A stretch of DNA of 64,000 bases from Kiloniellaceae bacterium. GTDB lineage: Bacteria > Pseudomonadota > Alphaproteobacteria > Kiloniellales > J153. Made by a program: the position numbers and the translations under genes. The DNA lies in assembly GCA_021776095.1 (NCBI GenBank), contig JAJFGO010000002.1, forward strand, positions 1 to 64,000, given 5' to 3'. Under the pieces are notes generated by a model. The model searched no databases and was not told where the DNA came from. It saw only the letters and a program-made list of their open reading frames with translations. Of the stretch, positions 16,584-31,356 are shown piece after piece; position 1 is the stretch's first letter, and each line of letters starts with the position of its first letter.

Positions 16584-17341
16584 GCGCGCGTTCCGCTACA
16601 GGCGCGGTTCTGATTACCGGCGGCGGACGCGGCATCGGCGCGGCCACGGCGCGCCTTGCCGCCAAGCGCGGCTATGCCGTTTGCATAAATTACGCCAATG
16701 CCTCCGGGCCGGCCGAAGCCCTGGCGGCGGAAATTCGCCAAGCCGGCGGGCGGGCCTTCGCGCACCGGGCCGATGTCGCCCGCCAAGACGAGGTCGAGAC
16801 AATGTTCACGGCCCTCGACCGCGAATTCGGGCCGATCACAGCCCTGGTCAACAATGCCGGGCTGACCGGACAGATTTCCCGCCTCGACGCGGCAGAACCC
16901 GAAATGCTGCGCCGGGTGATCGAGGTCAACGTCCTGGGGGTTCTTACCTGCGCGCGCGCGGCGGTCAAGCGCATGTCGACCCGCCACGGCGGCGCCGGCG
17001 GGGTCATTGTCAACATCTCCTCGGCTGCCTCGACACTGGGCAGTCCGGGCGAATATGTCTGGTACGCCGCCTCCAAGGGCGCGGTCGACAGCTTCACCAT
17101 CGGACTGGCCAAGGAAGTCGCGGGCGAGGGTATTCGGGTCAACGCCGTCGCCCCCGGCATGATCGCGACCGAAATTCACGCCTCCAGCGGCGACGCCGGG
17201 CGCCTGGAGAGGATCGGCAAGACGGTTCCCATCGGCCGCCCCGGCGAGGCGAATGAGATCGCCGAACCGGTCCTGTGGCTCATGTCCGATGAAGCCCGCT
17301 ACATTACCGGCGAGGTTTTGCGGGTCACCGGCGGGCGGTAA
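16580..17341 (+). CDS. Short-chain dehydrogenase/reductase (SDR)
   Basis: A classical 253-residue SDR. The cofactor motif TGGGRGIG sits at residues 13-20, NNAG at 91-94, the catalytic serine lies in NISSAAS around 147, and Tyr162-x3-Lys166 (WYAASKG) completes the active site. The C-terminal LWLMSDEARYITGEVLRVTGG is typical of FabG-like and sugar-alcohol SDRs. It overlaps the preceding COG4091 gene by four bases and closes the operon. The likely role is reversible oxidation of a hydroxyl group on the same metabolite handled by its two neighbours; this is inferred from context only. Confidence 0.9.
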   Translation: MSARSATGAVLITGGGRGIGAATARLAAKRGYAVCINYANASGPAEALAAEIRQAGGRAFAHRADVARQDEVETMFTALDREFGPITALVNNAGLTGQISRLDAAEPEMLRRVIEVNVLGVLTCARAAVKRMSTRHGGAGGVIVNISSAASTLGSPGEYVWYAASKGAVDSFTIGLAKEVAGEGIRVNAVAPGMIATEIHASSGDAGRLERIGKTVPIGRPGEANEIAEPVLWLMSDEARYITGEVLRVTGGR

Positions 17342-17480
17342 TACCTACCTCGCAGCCGCGGCCGCAGGCGGCGAGCCCGGGGCCGAAATGCTCGACATCG
17401 CCGGGCTCATGGGGCAAAAAGGATCAGCGGCCTAGAATATTTTCTAAGAATTGGCCGAAAACCGGGAGGCTGAACAGGAT

Positions 17481-18188
17481 ATGGGGGGGATTTTACTTGG
17501 CGGAAAAACCGCTCCATGGCCGGTCGCTCTGGCTTTCTTCGCGCTTCTTTTCGCGATAGCCGCACCGGCCCATGCCGAAGAGGGCGTGTTTTCCTATTAC
17601 ATGGGCCTGCGCGCCATCGGCACCCAAAGCATGATCGACGATGTGGAGACCCCCGGTTTTACCGGCGCGGCGGTCATCCAGAACGATAGCGATGTCGTCG
17701 GTGGCGTTGGCCTGGTGTTTGGAACCAAAACGAGAGATTTACCGATCCGGCTGGAACTGGAAGTCGCCCATCGTTTCCGCTTCGATCTGGACGTGCGGGA
17801 AAACCGCAACGGGACCGTCATCGACAACGAAATAAACGTCGCGTCCACCTCGGCCATGGTTAGCGCCATAGTGGAGTGGCGCAATCGATCATCCTTCACC
17901 CCCTTTGTGGGGGGCAGCATCGGTTGGGCGCGCAACTCAGCGGAGACGGAGCGGATAGATATCGGGACGCAGGTCAAGACGGTGCGCGACACCGACACGG
18001 ATAACTTCGCTTGGGGCGGCACCCTGGGTGTCGATTGGTTCTTCGCCGAGAACTGGAGCGCCCAGGCCGCCTACCGCTACATCGATTTGGGCAAAACGGA
18101 AACCGGCCCCGGCCCCACCGGCGAAAGCATCAAGGGGGGAAGCTATACTTCGCACGACCTCTTGCTCGGTGTTTTCTTCCACTTCTGA
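17481..18188 (+). CDS. Outer-membrane beta-barrel protein
   Basis: A 235-residue exported protein. After MGGILLGGKTAPW comes a hydrophobic stretch and APAHAEEG, a clear signal peptidase I site. The mature part alternates hydrophobic and polar residues with aromatic girdles, as in the eight-stranded OmpA/Opacity-like barrels. Typical strands are VEWRNRSSFTPFVGGSIGWA and AQAAYRYIDLG. The last residue is Phe in LLLGVFFHF, the signal read by the BAM machinery. An upstream TTG would give ten extra charged residues before the signal peptide and is rejected. Its function is unknown; it lies 20 bases before zapE on the same strand. Confidence 0.85.
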   Translation: MGGILLGGKTAPWPVALAFFALLFAIAAPAHAEEGVFSYYMGLRAIGTQSMIDDVETPGFTGAAVIQNDSDVVGGVGLVFGTKTRDLPIRLELEVAHRFRFDLDVRENRNGTVIDNEINVASTSAMVSAIVEWRNRSSFTPFVGGSIGWARNSAETERIDIGTQVKTVRDTDTDNFAWGGTLGVDWFFAENWSAQAAYRYIDLGKTETGPGPTGESIKGGSYTSHDLLLGVFFHF

Positions 18189-18208
18189 TTCACCGCACTA
18201 GGCTGGTC

Positions 18209-19336
18209 ATGACCGCTGGCCCGCTCGCGGCGTACCGCGCCAAGCTCGACGCGCAAGAGATCGAATTCGATCCCGTGCAGCAGCTTGCCGTGGAGAAACT
18301 TCAAAGCCTGCATCATGCCGTGAACCGCTACCAGCCTTCCGCCGGCGCCGCCGGTTGGAAGGCGCGCCTTGGGCTTGAGCGCAGGCGGGGCGAGCCGCCG
18401 CAGGGGCTTTATCTCTTTGGGCCGGTCGGCACCGGCAAATCCCTGCTGATGGATATCTTCTTCGCCGCCAGTCCCATCGAGGCGAAGCGCCGGGTTCATT
18501 TCCATGCCTTCATGCACGAGACGCACGAACGTCTTCACGCCAAGCGTCAGGCCGAGGACGGCGCTAAGGGCGATCCCTTGGCCAGCCTCGCTCAAGATAT
18601 GGCCGGCGAGGCGTGGCTGTTGTGCTTCGACGAGTTTCATGTCGTCAACATCGCCGACGCCATGATTCTGGGCCGCTTGTTCGAAGCCCTATTCGAGCAC
18701 GGCGTGATCGTCGTCCTAACCTCGAACTCCGCGCCCGGCCAACTTTACGAGGGTGGGCTTCAGCGCGACAATTTTTTACCCTTCATTGAGCTTTTGAAAA
18801 CCCGGCTGGACATCTTGCAGCTCGACAATGGCCGCGATTACCGCCTCGAGCGCTTGCGCAACGAACCGGTTTACCACACGCCCCTGGGGCGCAAGGCCAA
18901 GTCCGCGCTCGAGCGGACCTTCTCCCAACTCACCGAAGGGGCGATGGTGGCCCCCCTGAAGTTCGCCGTCTTGGGCCGCGAGTTGAAGGTTCCCGCAGCC
19001 GGGCGCGGTGTCGCGCGCTTTACCTTCAAACTCTTGTGCGAGGCGCCCCTGGGCGCCGCCGACTACCTGGCCATCGCGGCGCGGTTCCACACGCTCGTTC
19101 TAGAAGGCGTTCCGTGCCTGACTCCGGATAAAAGGAACGAGGCCAAGCGTTTCATGATCTTGATCGATACCCTTTACGACCATCGGGTCAATCTGGTCAT
19201 GTCGGCCGCCGGCGCGCCGGACACGCTTTATCCAAAAGGCACCGGCGCCAAGGACTTCAAGCGCACGGTTTCGCGCCTAATGGAAATGCGCTCGCAAGAT
19301 TACATCGCCATGGAGCATTTGCCGCCCGCGCGCTGA
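18209..19336 (+). CDS. zapE: Cell division protein ZapE (AFG1-like ATPase)
   Basis: A 375-residue AAA-like ATPase of the AFG1/ZapE family. Walker A is GPVGTGKS (Lys77) and Walker B is LLCFDEFHV; the family segments RRVHFHAFM, SNSAPGQLYEGGLQRDNFLPFI and GRDYRL are all present. The start is the ATG in AGGCTGGTCATG because it gives the normal family N-terminus (PLAAYRAKLDAQEIEFDPVQ). Open sequence further upstream overlaps the barrel gene in another frame. In E. coli ZapE interacts with FtsZ under low oxygen, and in mitochondria AFG1 assists respiratory complex turnover. In many alphaproteobacteria it lies upstream of mdh-sucCD, and here the TCA operon is about 4.3 kb downstream. Confidence 0.93.
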   Translation: MTAGPLAAYRAKLDAQEIEFDPVQQLAVEKLQSLHHAVNRYQPSAGAAGWKARLGLERRRGEPPQGLYLFGPVGTGKSLLMDIFFAASPIEAKRRVHFHAFMHETHERLHAKRQAEDGAKGDPLASLAQDMAGEAWLLCFDEFHVVNIADAMILGRLFEALFEHGVIVVLTSNSAPGQLYEGGLQRDNFLPFIELLKTRLDILQLDNGRDYRLERLRNEPVYHTPLGRKAKSALERTFSQLTEGAMVAPLKFAVLGRELKVPAAGRGVARFTFKLLCEAPLGAADYLAIAARFHTLVLEGVPCLTPDKRNEAKRFMILIDTLYDHRVNLVMSAAGAPDTLYPKGTGAKDFKRTVSRLMEMRSQDYIAMEHLPPAR

Positions 19337-19367
19337 GCACGCATGGGCTCCAAGCACGGGCGAAGGC

Positions 19368-20957
19368 TTACTCGAGCGGCCAAACCGGGCGCGGCCGGCC
19401 GATCGCTTGCGGGTCGGGGTCAACCCAGCCTTTCGGCATGAAGGTTTTCCAGCCCTTAGGTTTTGGCTTGGAATCTTCTATCGGCTCGACCCTGACGCCG
19501 TAGGCGCCCAGGTGCTCCGCGAAACAGACATTCCTCCAACGGCGCGGGTCGGCGTCGATGTCGGACACCGACAGCGTGGGCGCGTAGGCGGTGACGTTTC
19601 TGGCCACAACGACTTCGCGCGCGCGATCTGGGTTATCCAAGACATCGCGAATTTGCGCCGCCGCTTGCCTAGAAAAGGCAAAACCCCGCACGATATCCAG
19701 TGTGGCGCGATTGAAATTGCCGGTTCCCGCAATGGTCACGAATAGGGCCGCGAACAGCCCAACAGACAGGCGCCGGCGGTTAATACCGGAGAGATCGACC
19801 GCCAAAGCCTTTCCGAAATTAGCGAAGGCGAACGACAAGACGGCGAGCCAGAATATCATGCTGAATATGTCGGCGAGGAAATGAGCCCGCACCGGATTCG
19901 CGGTGCCGTAAGCGTAGAACATGGGCAAGACGGCGAGGTAGGTAAGCGCTGCTAGGCCGGCGAAGGCGGCCAGGGTGACACGCCGCCGCCGGGCATCCTT
20001 TTTCCAATCCACTAGAAGCTGTTCGCGAAACGCCCAAGAGAAGGCCAAGGCCAAGACCCAAACGCTGGCTCGGGATCCCCAGGTTCCCAAGCGCTCGGCG
20101 GTCCAAAGAAACGAGCGAATGGCGATTGCGATGAGGCCGATCAGATCCTTGCCGGCATCCAGTTCTATGACCCCGGCGCGCGTCGCGGTGCCCAGGGACG
20201 ATAGGTTTAGCCACAAGCCGAGCGCGGCCGCCGCCGCGACAAACACGATCCCCGCGCCGCCGGGCCGCCTTAGGATGCGGGTTATAAGTACGCAGAAAAC
20301 TCCGCCCGCCATGATGACGGGTCCCGAAGCCTCGAAACTACCGGCCGCCGCGACACTGGCCAGGGATCCCAGGGCCACGGGCAGGAGCCGCATGAAGCGG
20401 CCGATGTCGGCCCGCATGAGCATCAGCATGCAGGCTAGGGCTATCGAGGTGCCGGTGGCCGCGCTCACGTAAGTCGCGCTTGCCGATAGCCAGTAAAAAA
20501 TCTCGGATAGTTTCTCGGTATTCGAGATCAGAATCAGCGCCGACAGGAGACCCAGGGCGGACTTGCCCCGCCAATCAAGGGCGCGCGGCGCCAGAATCGA
20601 AGCAAGGGCCCAAACCAAGGCCAGGAAGGCCATGGCGATGGACGCGAGGAAGATGAGGGGTATCGCCGCGTAGGCGTGTCCTATCGGAAATATAAAATCC
20701 AGCGCGACGATGACGAAGGTCGCGAAGAACCTGCCGTTCACGTTGTTATAGTAGTGTTCGATGGCACCGAGAAATCCGGATTTCCCGTACTGGGCGGCGT
20801 AACAGAAGTCGTCGGATGCCGGCCCCGCGTGAATGGCATCGATAAGGAAGGGGACGAAAAGCACGGCAGTCGCGGCCAGCGCGAAACCGGTATGAAGCCC
20901 CTTGTTAGGGGCCGCGTGGCTTGGTACTTCACCGGGCGGTGGGGCCTGCGAAGTCAC
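19368..20957 (-). CDS. Polytopic membrane protein, DUF6056/GT-C-like
   Basis: A 529-residue protein with about ten to twelve hydrophobic segments. An early extracytoplasmic loop contains ASDDFCYAAQYG and is followed by YYNNVNGRFFATF. Acidic Asp-Asp pairs in the first loop are typical of GT-C glycosyltransferases that use polyprenyl-phosphate sugars. The layout resembles DUF6056 membrane proteins. The C-terminal part is a soluble tail (SDIDADPRRWRNVCF). It overlaps the upstream membrane gene by four bases, so the two are translationally coupled. Transfer of a sugar to a surface lipid or glycan is a reasonable guess, but the donor and acceptor are unknown. Confidence 0.7.
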   Translation of the reverse strand: MTSQAPPPGEVPSHAAPNKGLHTGFALAATAVLFVPFLIDAIHAGPASDDFCYAAQYGKSGFLGAIEHYYNNVNGRFFATFVIVALDFIFPIGHAYAAIPLIFLASIAMAFLALVWALASILAPRALDWRGKSALGLLSALILISNTEKLSEIFYWLSASATYVSAATGTSIALACMLMLMRADIGRFMRLLPVALGSLASVAAAGSFEASGPVIMAGGVFCVLITRILRRPGGAGIVFVAAAAALGLWLNLSSLGTATRAGVIELDAGKDLIGLIAIAIRSFLWTAERLGTWGSRASVWVLALAFSWAFREQLLVDWKKDARRRRVTLAAFAGLAALTYLAVLPMFYAYGTANPVRAHFLADIFSMIFWLAVLSFAFANFGKALAVDLSGINRRRLSVGLFAALFVTIAGTGNFNRATLDIVRGFAFSRQAAAQIRDVLDNPDRAREVVVARNVTAYAPTLSVSDIDADPRRWRNVCFAEHLGAYGVRVEPIEDSKPKPKGWKTFMPKGWVDPDPQAIGRPRPVWPLE

Positions 20958-22507
20958 GACCCTAGCTCCTGCTTCGCCAGATAAAGCGCGAAACGGCCGC
21001 TTCGATATACCTCTTTCCAGGAGCAGGTGCCGATGGCGCGCGCGCCATCCCCGCTCGATATCGAGAGCACGTAATCGGCTTCGCGCCGGCGCAGGATTTC
21101 GGCGCGCTCGGCGCAGGTTGCCGTTGGGTTGAAAAAACGCATGACGTCCGCGCGGCGCGCTTCCCCGGTGGAAATCGTGGGCACGTCATAGCGTGTAGCG
21201 GCAACCTTGGCCCCCGTCAGCGCGGCTAGCGGATAGGCCCAAGCCGTCGGCGCCAAGACCGTGGCCTTGGAAAGCGGTATCGCGGACCCCATGATTTCCA
21301 GATCGCGGTAGCGCCGCGCGGCCGAATGGGTACCAAGAGGAACTCCCGTGACCAGATCCCAGTAGGGACCATAGGTGCGCGGACCCCCGTACACAGATTG
21401 AAACGCCCCAGCGATAGTGCCGACCGCGAGTAGGAGGCTCAGCAAAAGCGTTCTCGCTTTGGGGCTCGGCAAGGACGCCACCCAGGCGACCAATAAAAGG
21501 TGAAGCGCGAAGGCGATGAAGATCAAATACCGCGACAGGATATGCGATAGGTTGAGCGCGTAGTTGGCGGTGTAAATCGCCAGCAGGACCGCTAGGAGGG
21601 CTAAAAGAAACCGGATCGGGCGCGATGACCGGTACGACGCCATGGCGCCGATTCCCAAGATCGCGGGGCCGATCTGCAGCAGAGGCTTATCGTAGAACAC
21701 GCCGATTCCGCCGAAAAAATCGGGTGAAGAACGTGCCGCCATTACCAACGTCGGGACCGAGAAATAAGGCCAGAAAAATCCCAGACAAATCCCGGCCGCG
21801 GCCGGCCACGCTGCCCAAGCGATAGCGCGGATACCAACCCCTGGCGACATCAAGACCTTCACCGCTAGAAACACCAGCAGGAAGCTGGTGGTGATCGGGT
21901 GAACCACGAACAGGGCGGCCAGCGCCGCCGCGAAACCGGCTTGCCAGGCTAGGCTGCGAAATCCAGGCTCGAAGTAGATCGCTCCGACTATCATCGCGGC
22001 CGAGAACGCGAAGGTGCTGGGGTATCCGATGACGAGAACGATTTGCGCGACATTATAGATGCCGCTCCACCAGGCCGGGGCGCCCCAAAACAGCAGCAAA
22101 GTCGCGAAGAGGACGAAATCCAAGCGCGCGTCGCCGATCACGCGGCGGGCCAGAAAATGACATCCGATCATGAAAAGTAGGGCGTTCACCATCGACGCCG
22201 CCGTCAGGATGCTCCATATGCTCACTTGGCCCAGCGCCATGGCCGCCGCCCAGAAGAGGTGGTACGGCGTGTAGAGATGGACCTCGTAGGCTTCGTTCAA
22301 AAACAGCGGCGGCGGGGTCAGAAGACCGCTCGAAAGGCTACGAATGGCGGCCAAGTGCTGCCACAGATCGTAGGTCGTCTCGTCCAGGCGGATATGCATG
22401 GCGCCGAATCCGAGAATCGCGAAGGCGGCGGCGAAGGCGGCATAACGCGCGAATCGATGCGGGATGGCGGCCTGGGGCGCGGTGACGGCTTGAAAACTCG
22501 CGGCCAT
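20954..22507 (-). CDS. Polytopic membrane protein, GT-C-like
   Basis: A 517-residue integral membrane protein with a hydrophobic helix near the N-terminus (YAAFAAAFAILGFGAM). A first periplasmic loop contains RLDETTYDLWQHLAA, and many further helices follow. The acidic loop residues and the soluble C-terminal region (CAERAEILRRREADYVLSI) resemble lipid-linked sugar glycosyltransferases of the GT-C fold. It precedes the DUF6056-like gene with a four-base overlap and lies about 140 bases after a methyltransferase on the same strand. I cannot assign it to a named family with certainty. Confidence 0.65.
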   Translation of the reverse strand: MAASFQAVTAPQAAIPHRFARYAAFAAAFAILGFGAMHIRLDETTYDLWQHLAAIRSLSSGLLTPPPLFLNEAYEVHLYTPYHLFWAAAMALGQVSIWSILTAASMVNALLFMIGCHFLARRVIGDARLDFVLFATLLLFWGAPAWWSGIYNVAQIVLVIGYPSTFAFSAAMIVGAIYFEPGFRSLAWQAGFAAALAALFVVHPITTSFLLVFLAVKVLMSPGVGIRAIAWAAWPAAAGICLGFFWPYFSVPTLVMAARSSPDFFGGIGVFYDKPLLQIGPAILGIGAMASYRSSRPIRFLLALLAVLLAIYTANYALNLSHILSRYLIFIAFALHLLLVAWVASLPSPKARTLLLSLLLAVGTIAGAFQSVYGGPRTYGPYWDLVTGVPLGTHSAARRYRDLEIMGSAIPLSKATVLAPTAWAYPLAALTGAKVAATRYDVPTISTGEARRADVMRFFNPTATCAERAEILRRREADYVLSISSGDGARAIGTCSWKEVYRSGRFALYLAKQELGS

Positions 22508-22645
22508 GGGTCGGCGGATGCTCCTGGCTCTGATTTCCCGGCAAAACGTTTGGGAAGGCCCACGCCCTCGCGGGATTGGACTTAAGGTATGGTAAGAGCT
22601 TAACGAATTGCCTAACCGCTTCGAGCCCCGGAAGCTGGAACCAGG

Positions 22646-23371
22646 TTACCCAGCTCGCCGGGCGAGGCAGAAGACGGTCAGGCCGGCCAGGCGGTTGAAG
22701 GGGAACATCACCCTGCGTTCCAAATCGTGCACGGCGATCAGGATCGTGTTGACGGCTTTTCCTTGAGTGCTCAGGGCGCTTTTCGCGGGTCCGGGGGTGG
22801 ATTTCCGGCGCCATTTGTTAAACAGCCTTTGAATCGCCGCGACCGGGAACAACAGGCCGAAAAAGTAACCGCTCTTGACCGGTTCCAGGCCCGCGGCCCG
22901 GACCACCGCCTCGACTTGGCGACGGGTATAGCGCCGCCGGTGCTCTAGGAACTCGTCGTGGCCGGACCACAGAAACTGAAACGCCGGAACCGTGATCACG
23001 ACCTGATCATGCGGCCGCAACCTGGCTGTGGACCGGCGAAGCAAGGCCACATCGTCATCGACATGCTCCAGGACGTCCATCATGAGGATAATGTCCGCCG
23101 GGCCTTGGTCCGGCGAAGGGGCGAAGCGGATTTCGCGGTCGTTGTGCCGTTCGACCCCTTCTGCCCGGTAGGCCGGATCGACGCACACGGCGCGCCGGCA
23201 AATACCGGCGTCGAGAAGCTGGCGTGAGAAGATACCGGAGCCGGCCCCGATATCGAGCACCGTCTCGACCTTTAGGCCCTTGAGAAGCTGAAGCAGGGCA
23301 CGCCCCTTCGAGGCATAATACCAATGCCGGCCAGCGTTTTCGCCGAGAATTGAGACTTCTTTGATATCCAC
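22646..23371 (-). CDS. Class I SAM-dependent methyltransferase
   Basis: A 241-residue methyltransferase. The SAM-binding motif I is VLDIGAGSGIF, followed by an acidic residue at the end of strand 2 (VDPAYR) and motif post-I/II (ADIILMMDVLEHV). The C-terminal half contains an amphipathic segment (SGYFFGLLFPVAAIQRLFNKW) often seen in membrane-associated small-molecule methyltransferases close to sugar or lipid glycosyltransferases. It is the first gene of a minus-strand trio with two GT-C-like proteins, which suggests action on a polyprenyl-linked or surface glycan intermediate. This context-based role is inference. Confidence 0.82.
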   Translation of the reverse strand: MDIKEVSILGENAGRHWYYASKGRALLQLLKGLKVETVLDIGAGSGIFSRQLLDAGICRRAVCVDPAYRAEGVERHNDREIRFAPSPDQGPADIILMMDVLEHVDDDVALLRRSTARLRPHDQVVITVPAFQFLWSGHDEFLEHRRRYTRRQVEAVVRAAGLEPVKSGYFFGLLFPVAAIQRLFNKWRRKSTPGPAKSALSTQGKAVNTILIAVHDLERRVMFPFNRLAGLTVFCLARRAG

Positions 23372-24691
<1,320 letters not shown>

Positions 24692-24853
24692 GGCGCGGGT
24701 TCGGTGACGGCTGCTCCCAGTTGCGCGACTCGCGCGGGGTGTTAGAGTGATCTTGTTTACACGCGGTTCGGCCTGGACACTTCTTCGGGGCGTAAGAACC
24801 CGGAGACTTCGCCGGCGGCCAGAAATCTTGACTCTAATCCCGCGCGAGGACCG

Positions 24854-26049
24854 ATGAATATCCATGAATACCAGGCCAAGAGCCTGCTAGCGAAGTATGG
24901 CGTCGCGGTGCCGCGCGGCTCGGTGGCCTTCACGCCGGCCGAGGCCGAGGGCGCGGCGCGCGAGTTGGGCGGCCCCATCTGGGTGGTGAAATCGCAAATT
25001 CACGCGGGCGGGCGCGGTGCCGGACGCTTCAGCGACGATCCCGGCGGGGCGGGCGGCGTGCGCATTTGCAAATCCCTGGAAGACGTCAAGGATAACGCCC
25101 GCCATATGCTGGGGCACGTCCTGGTGACCAAGCAGACCGGCGCCGCCGGCAAGGAGGTCAAGCGCCTCTACATCGAGGAAGGCTGCGACATCGCGCGCGA
25201 ACTCTACCTCGGTATGTTGATCGACCGGGCGACCAGCCGTATCACCGTCATGGCCTCGACCGAGGGTGGCATGGAGATCGAGGAGGTCGCCGCCGCCACG
25301 CCCGAGAAAATCCTCAAGCTGGCGATCGACCCGGTGACCGGGATCATGCCCCATCACGGCCGCAAGATCGCCTTCGGCCTGGGCCTGGAGGGCAAGCAGG
25401 TCGGCTCCGCGGTCAAGTTCATCGCCGCCATGTACCGCGCCTTTCTCGATCTCGACGCCAGCATCGTCGAGGTCAATCCCTTGGTCGTGACCGGCGCCGG
25501 CGATGTGATCGCGCTCGACGCCAAAATGAACTTCGACGATAACGCCTTGTTCCGGCACAAGGATCTTGCCGACATGCGCGACGAGAGCGAGGAAGATCCG
25601 GCGGAGTTGGAAGCCGCGCAGCACGACCTCAACTACATCAAGCTGGATGGCAGCATCGGCTGCATGGTCAACGGCGCGGGCCTGGCCATGGCGACCATGG
25701 ATATCATCAAGCTGACCGGCGGTTCGCCCGCCAACTTCCTCGATGTCGGTGGCGGCGCGACCGCGGAGCGTGTGACGGCGGCTTTCAAGCTCATTCTCTC
25801 CGACCCCAACGTCAAGGGCATCCTGGTCAATATCTTCGGCGGCATCATGCGCTGCGACGTCATCGCCGAGGGCGTGGTCGCGGCCGCGCGCGAGGTTGCG
25901 CTGCACGTGCCGCTGGTTGTTCGCCTGGAGGGGACCAACGTCGATCTGGGCAAGAAAATTCTGGCCGATTCGGGGCTGCCCATTGTCTCGGCGGACGATC
26001 TGGGCGATGCCGCCAAAAAAATAGTCAAAGCGGTCGAGGAGGCGGCGTA

Positions 26050-26050
<1 letters not shown>
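24854..26050 (+). CDS. sucC: Succinate-CoA ligase, beta subunit
   Basis: The 398-residue beta subunit of succinyl-CoA synthetase, which forms succinate and ATP or GTP from succinyl-CoA. It begins [17 protein letters not shown], the standard family start. The ATP-grasp domain includes [14 protein letters not shown], and the C-terminal CoA-ligase-like domain has FLDVGGGA and [16 protein letters not shown] precedes the ATG. It follows mdh after 162 bases and ends in TAATG, sharing one base with the sucD start, so the subunits are translated together. Confidence 0.97.
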
Positions 26051-26925
<875 letters not shown>

Positions 26926-27080
26926 TTTCGTCCCTCCACGGTCCGCGATGGTTACTGGACGTCAAGATTCCCCGGTTACCATGGGCGCCCTAGCTGGACG
27001 CGAGGGGCGCCGGTTGCCCGGAAGGCCCTGGCCGGCGAGCTCTTAAGCCTTTGGATGGCCCAGGGGGGCCGTGTTAACAG

Positions 27081-30047
<2,967 letters not shown>

Positions 30048-30072
30048 CGCTAACCAGACGGAATAAGCAGAC

Positions 30073-31320
30073 ATGGCAACGGACATCGTGGTTCCTACTC
30101 TCGGCGAATCGGTCAGCGAGGCGACCGTCGCGCAGTGGCTTAAGAAACCGGGCGACGCGATCGCGGTCGACGACCCCTTGGTCGAGTTGGAGACCGACAA
30201 GGTCACGCTGGAGGTGAACGCCAGCGTGGCGGGGGTGCTGTCCGAGGTCGCGGCCGAAGAGGGCGCCAATGTCGAGGTCGGTGCCTTGCTTGGGCGCATT
30301 TCCGAAGGCGGCGGCGCATCCGCCGCGACCCCGGCGCCAAAACCGGAGCCGGCACCCGCGCCCGCGCCCGCACCCGCACCCAAGGAGGCGGAACCCGTGG
30401 CGACGCCACCACCGCCTCTCGCCGCCAAGGAGGCGGCCGCCACGGATGCGCAGTCTCCCGCCGTGCGCAAGATGGTTGCCGAGCACGGGCTGGACGCTGG
30501 AAAAATAGAGGGCACGGGCAAGGACGGGCGTCTGTTGAAGGAAGATGTCCAAAAGGCCGTGGACTCAGCGCCCGCGCCGACCGACGAAGCCAAGCCTGCC
30601 GCGCCGGCACAGGATACCGGCGCGCGCGAGGAGCGGGTGCGCATGACCCGTTTGCGCAAGCGGATCGCGGAACGCTTGAAGGAGGCGCAGAACACGGCCG
30701 CCATGTTGACCACCTTCAACGAGGTCGATATGGGCGCGGTTATGGATTTGCGTAACATTTATCGCGACAGCTTCGAAAAGAAGCACGGCGTGCGCCTGGG
30801 ATTCATGTCGTTCTTCACCAGCGCCGTCGTGGCCGCCTTGAAAGAATTGCCGGCGGTTAACGGCGCGATCGAGGGCGATGAGATCGTCTACCGAAATTAC
30901 TACAACATCGGCGTCGCGGTCAGCGCGCCGCAGGGTTTGGTCGTGCCGGTCCTGCGCAATGCCGAAACCATGGGCTTCGCCGATATCGAAAAGAACATTG
31001 GCATCCTCGGTCGGCGTGCGCGCGACGGCAAGCTGTCCATGGAGGATATGTCGGGGGGCACCTTCACCATTACCAATGGCGGTGTGTTCGGCTCCCTGCT
31101 CTCGACCCCGATTCTCAATCCGCCGCAGTCCGCGATCCTAGGCATGCACAAGATTCAGGAACGCCCCATGGCGGTGGATGGCGAAGTGAAGATCCGCCGC
31201 ATGATGTATCTCGCCCTGTCCTACGATCACCGGCTGATCGATGGCCGCGAGGCGGTCACCTTCCTGGTCCGGGTCAAGGACTACATAGAGGACCCGGAGC
31301 GGCTGCTGCTCAACGTTTAG
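30073..31320 (+). CDS. sucB: Dihydrolipoyllysine-residue succinyltransferase (E2)
   Basis: The 415-residue E2 core of 2-oxoglutarate dehydrogenase. A single lipoyl domain carries the modified lysine in ETDKVTLEV (Lys43). It is followed by a flexible Pro/Ala-rich linker ([10 protein letters not shown] region), a peripheral subunit-binding domain ([27 protein letters not shown]) and the catalytic acyltransferase domain ending with [13 protein letters not shown], whose His and Asp are catalytic. It starts 25 bases after sucA and is followed by lpdA after 36 bases. Confidence 0.97.
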   Translation: MATDIVVPTLGESVSEATVAQWLKKPGDAIAVDDPLVELETDKVTLEVNASVAGVLSEVAAEEGANVEVGALLGRISEGGGASAATPAPKPEPAPAPAPAPAPKEAEPVATPPPPLAAKEAAATDAQSPAVRKMVAEHGLDAGKIEGTGKDGRLLKEDVQKAVDSAPAPTDEAKPAAPAQDTGAREERVRMTRLRKRIAERLKEAQNTAAMLTTFNEVDMGAVMDLRNIYRDSFEKKHGVRLGFMSFFTSAVVAALKELPAVNGAIEGDEIVYRNYYNIGVAVSAPQGLVVPVLRNAETMGFADIEKNIGILGRRARDGKLSMEDMSGGTFTITNGGVFGSLLSTPILNPPQSAILGMHKIQERPMAVDGEVKIRRMMYLALSYDHRLIDGREAVTFLVRVKDYIEDPERLLLNV

Positions 31321-31356
31321 GCGGACCGCGCCACGGAACAACAGGGGACAGGAAGC

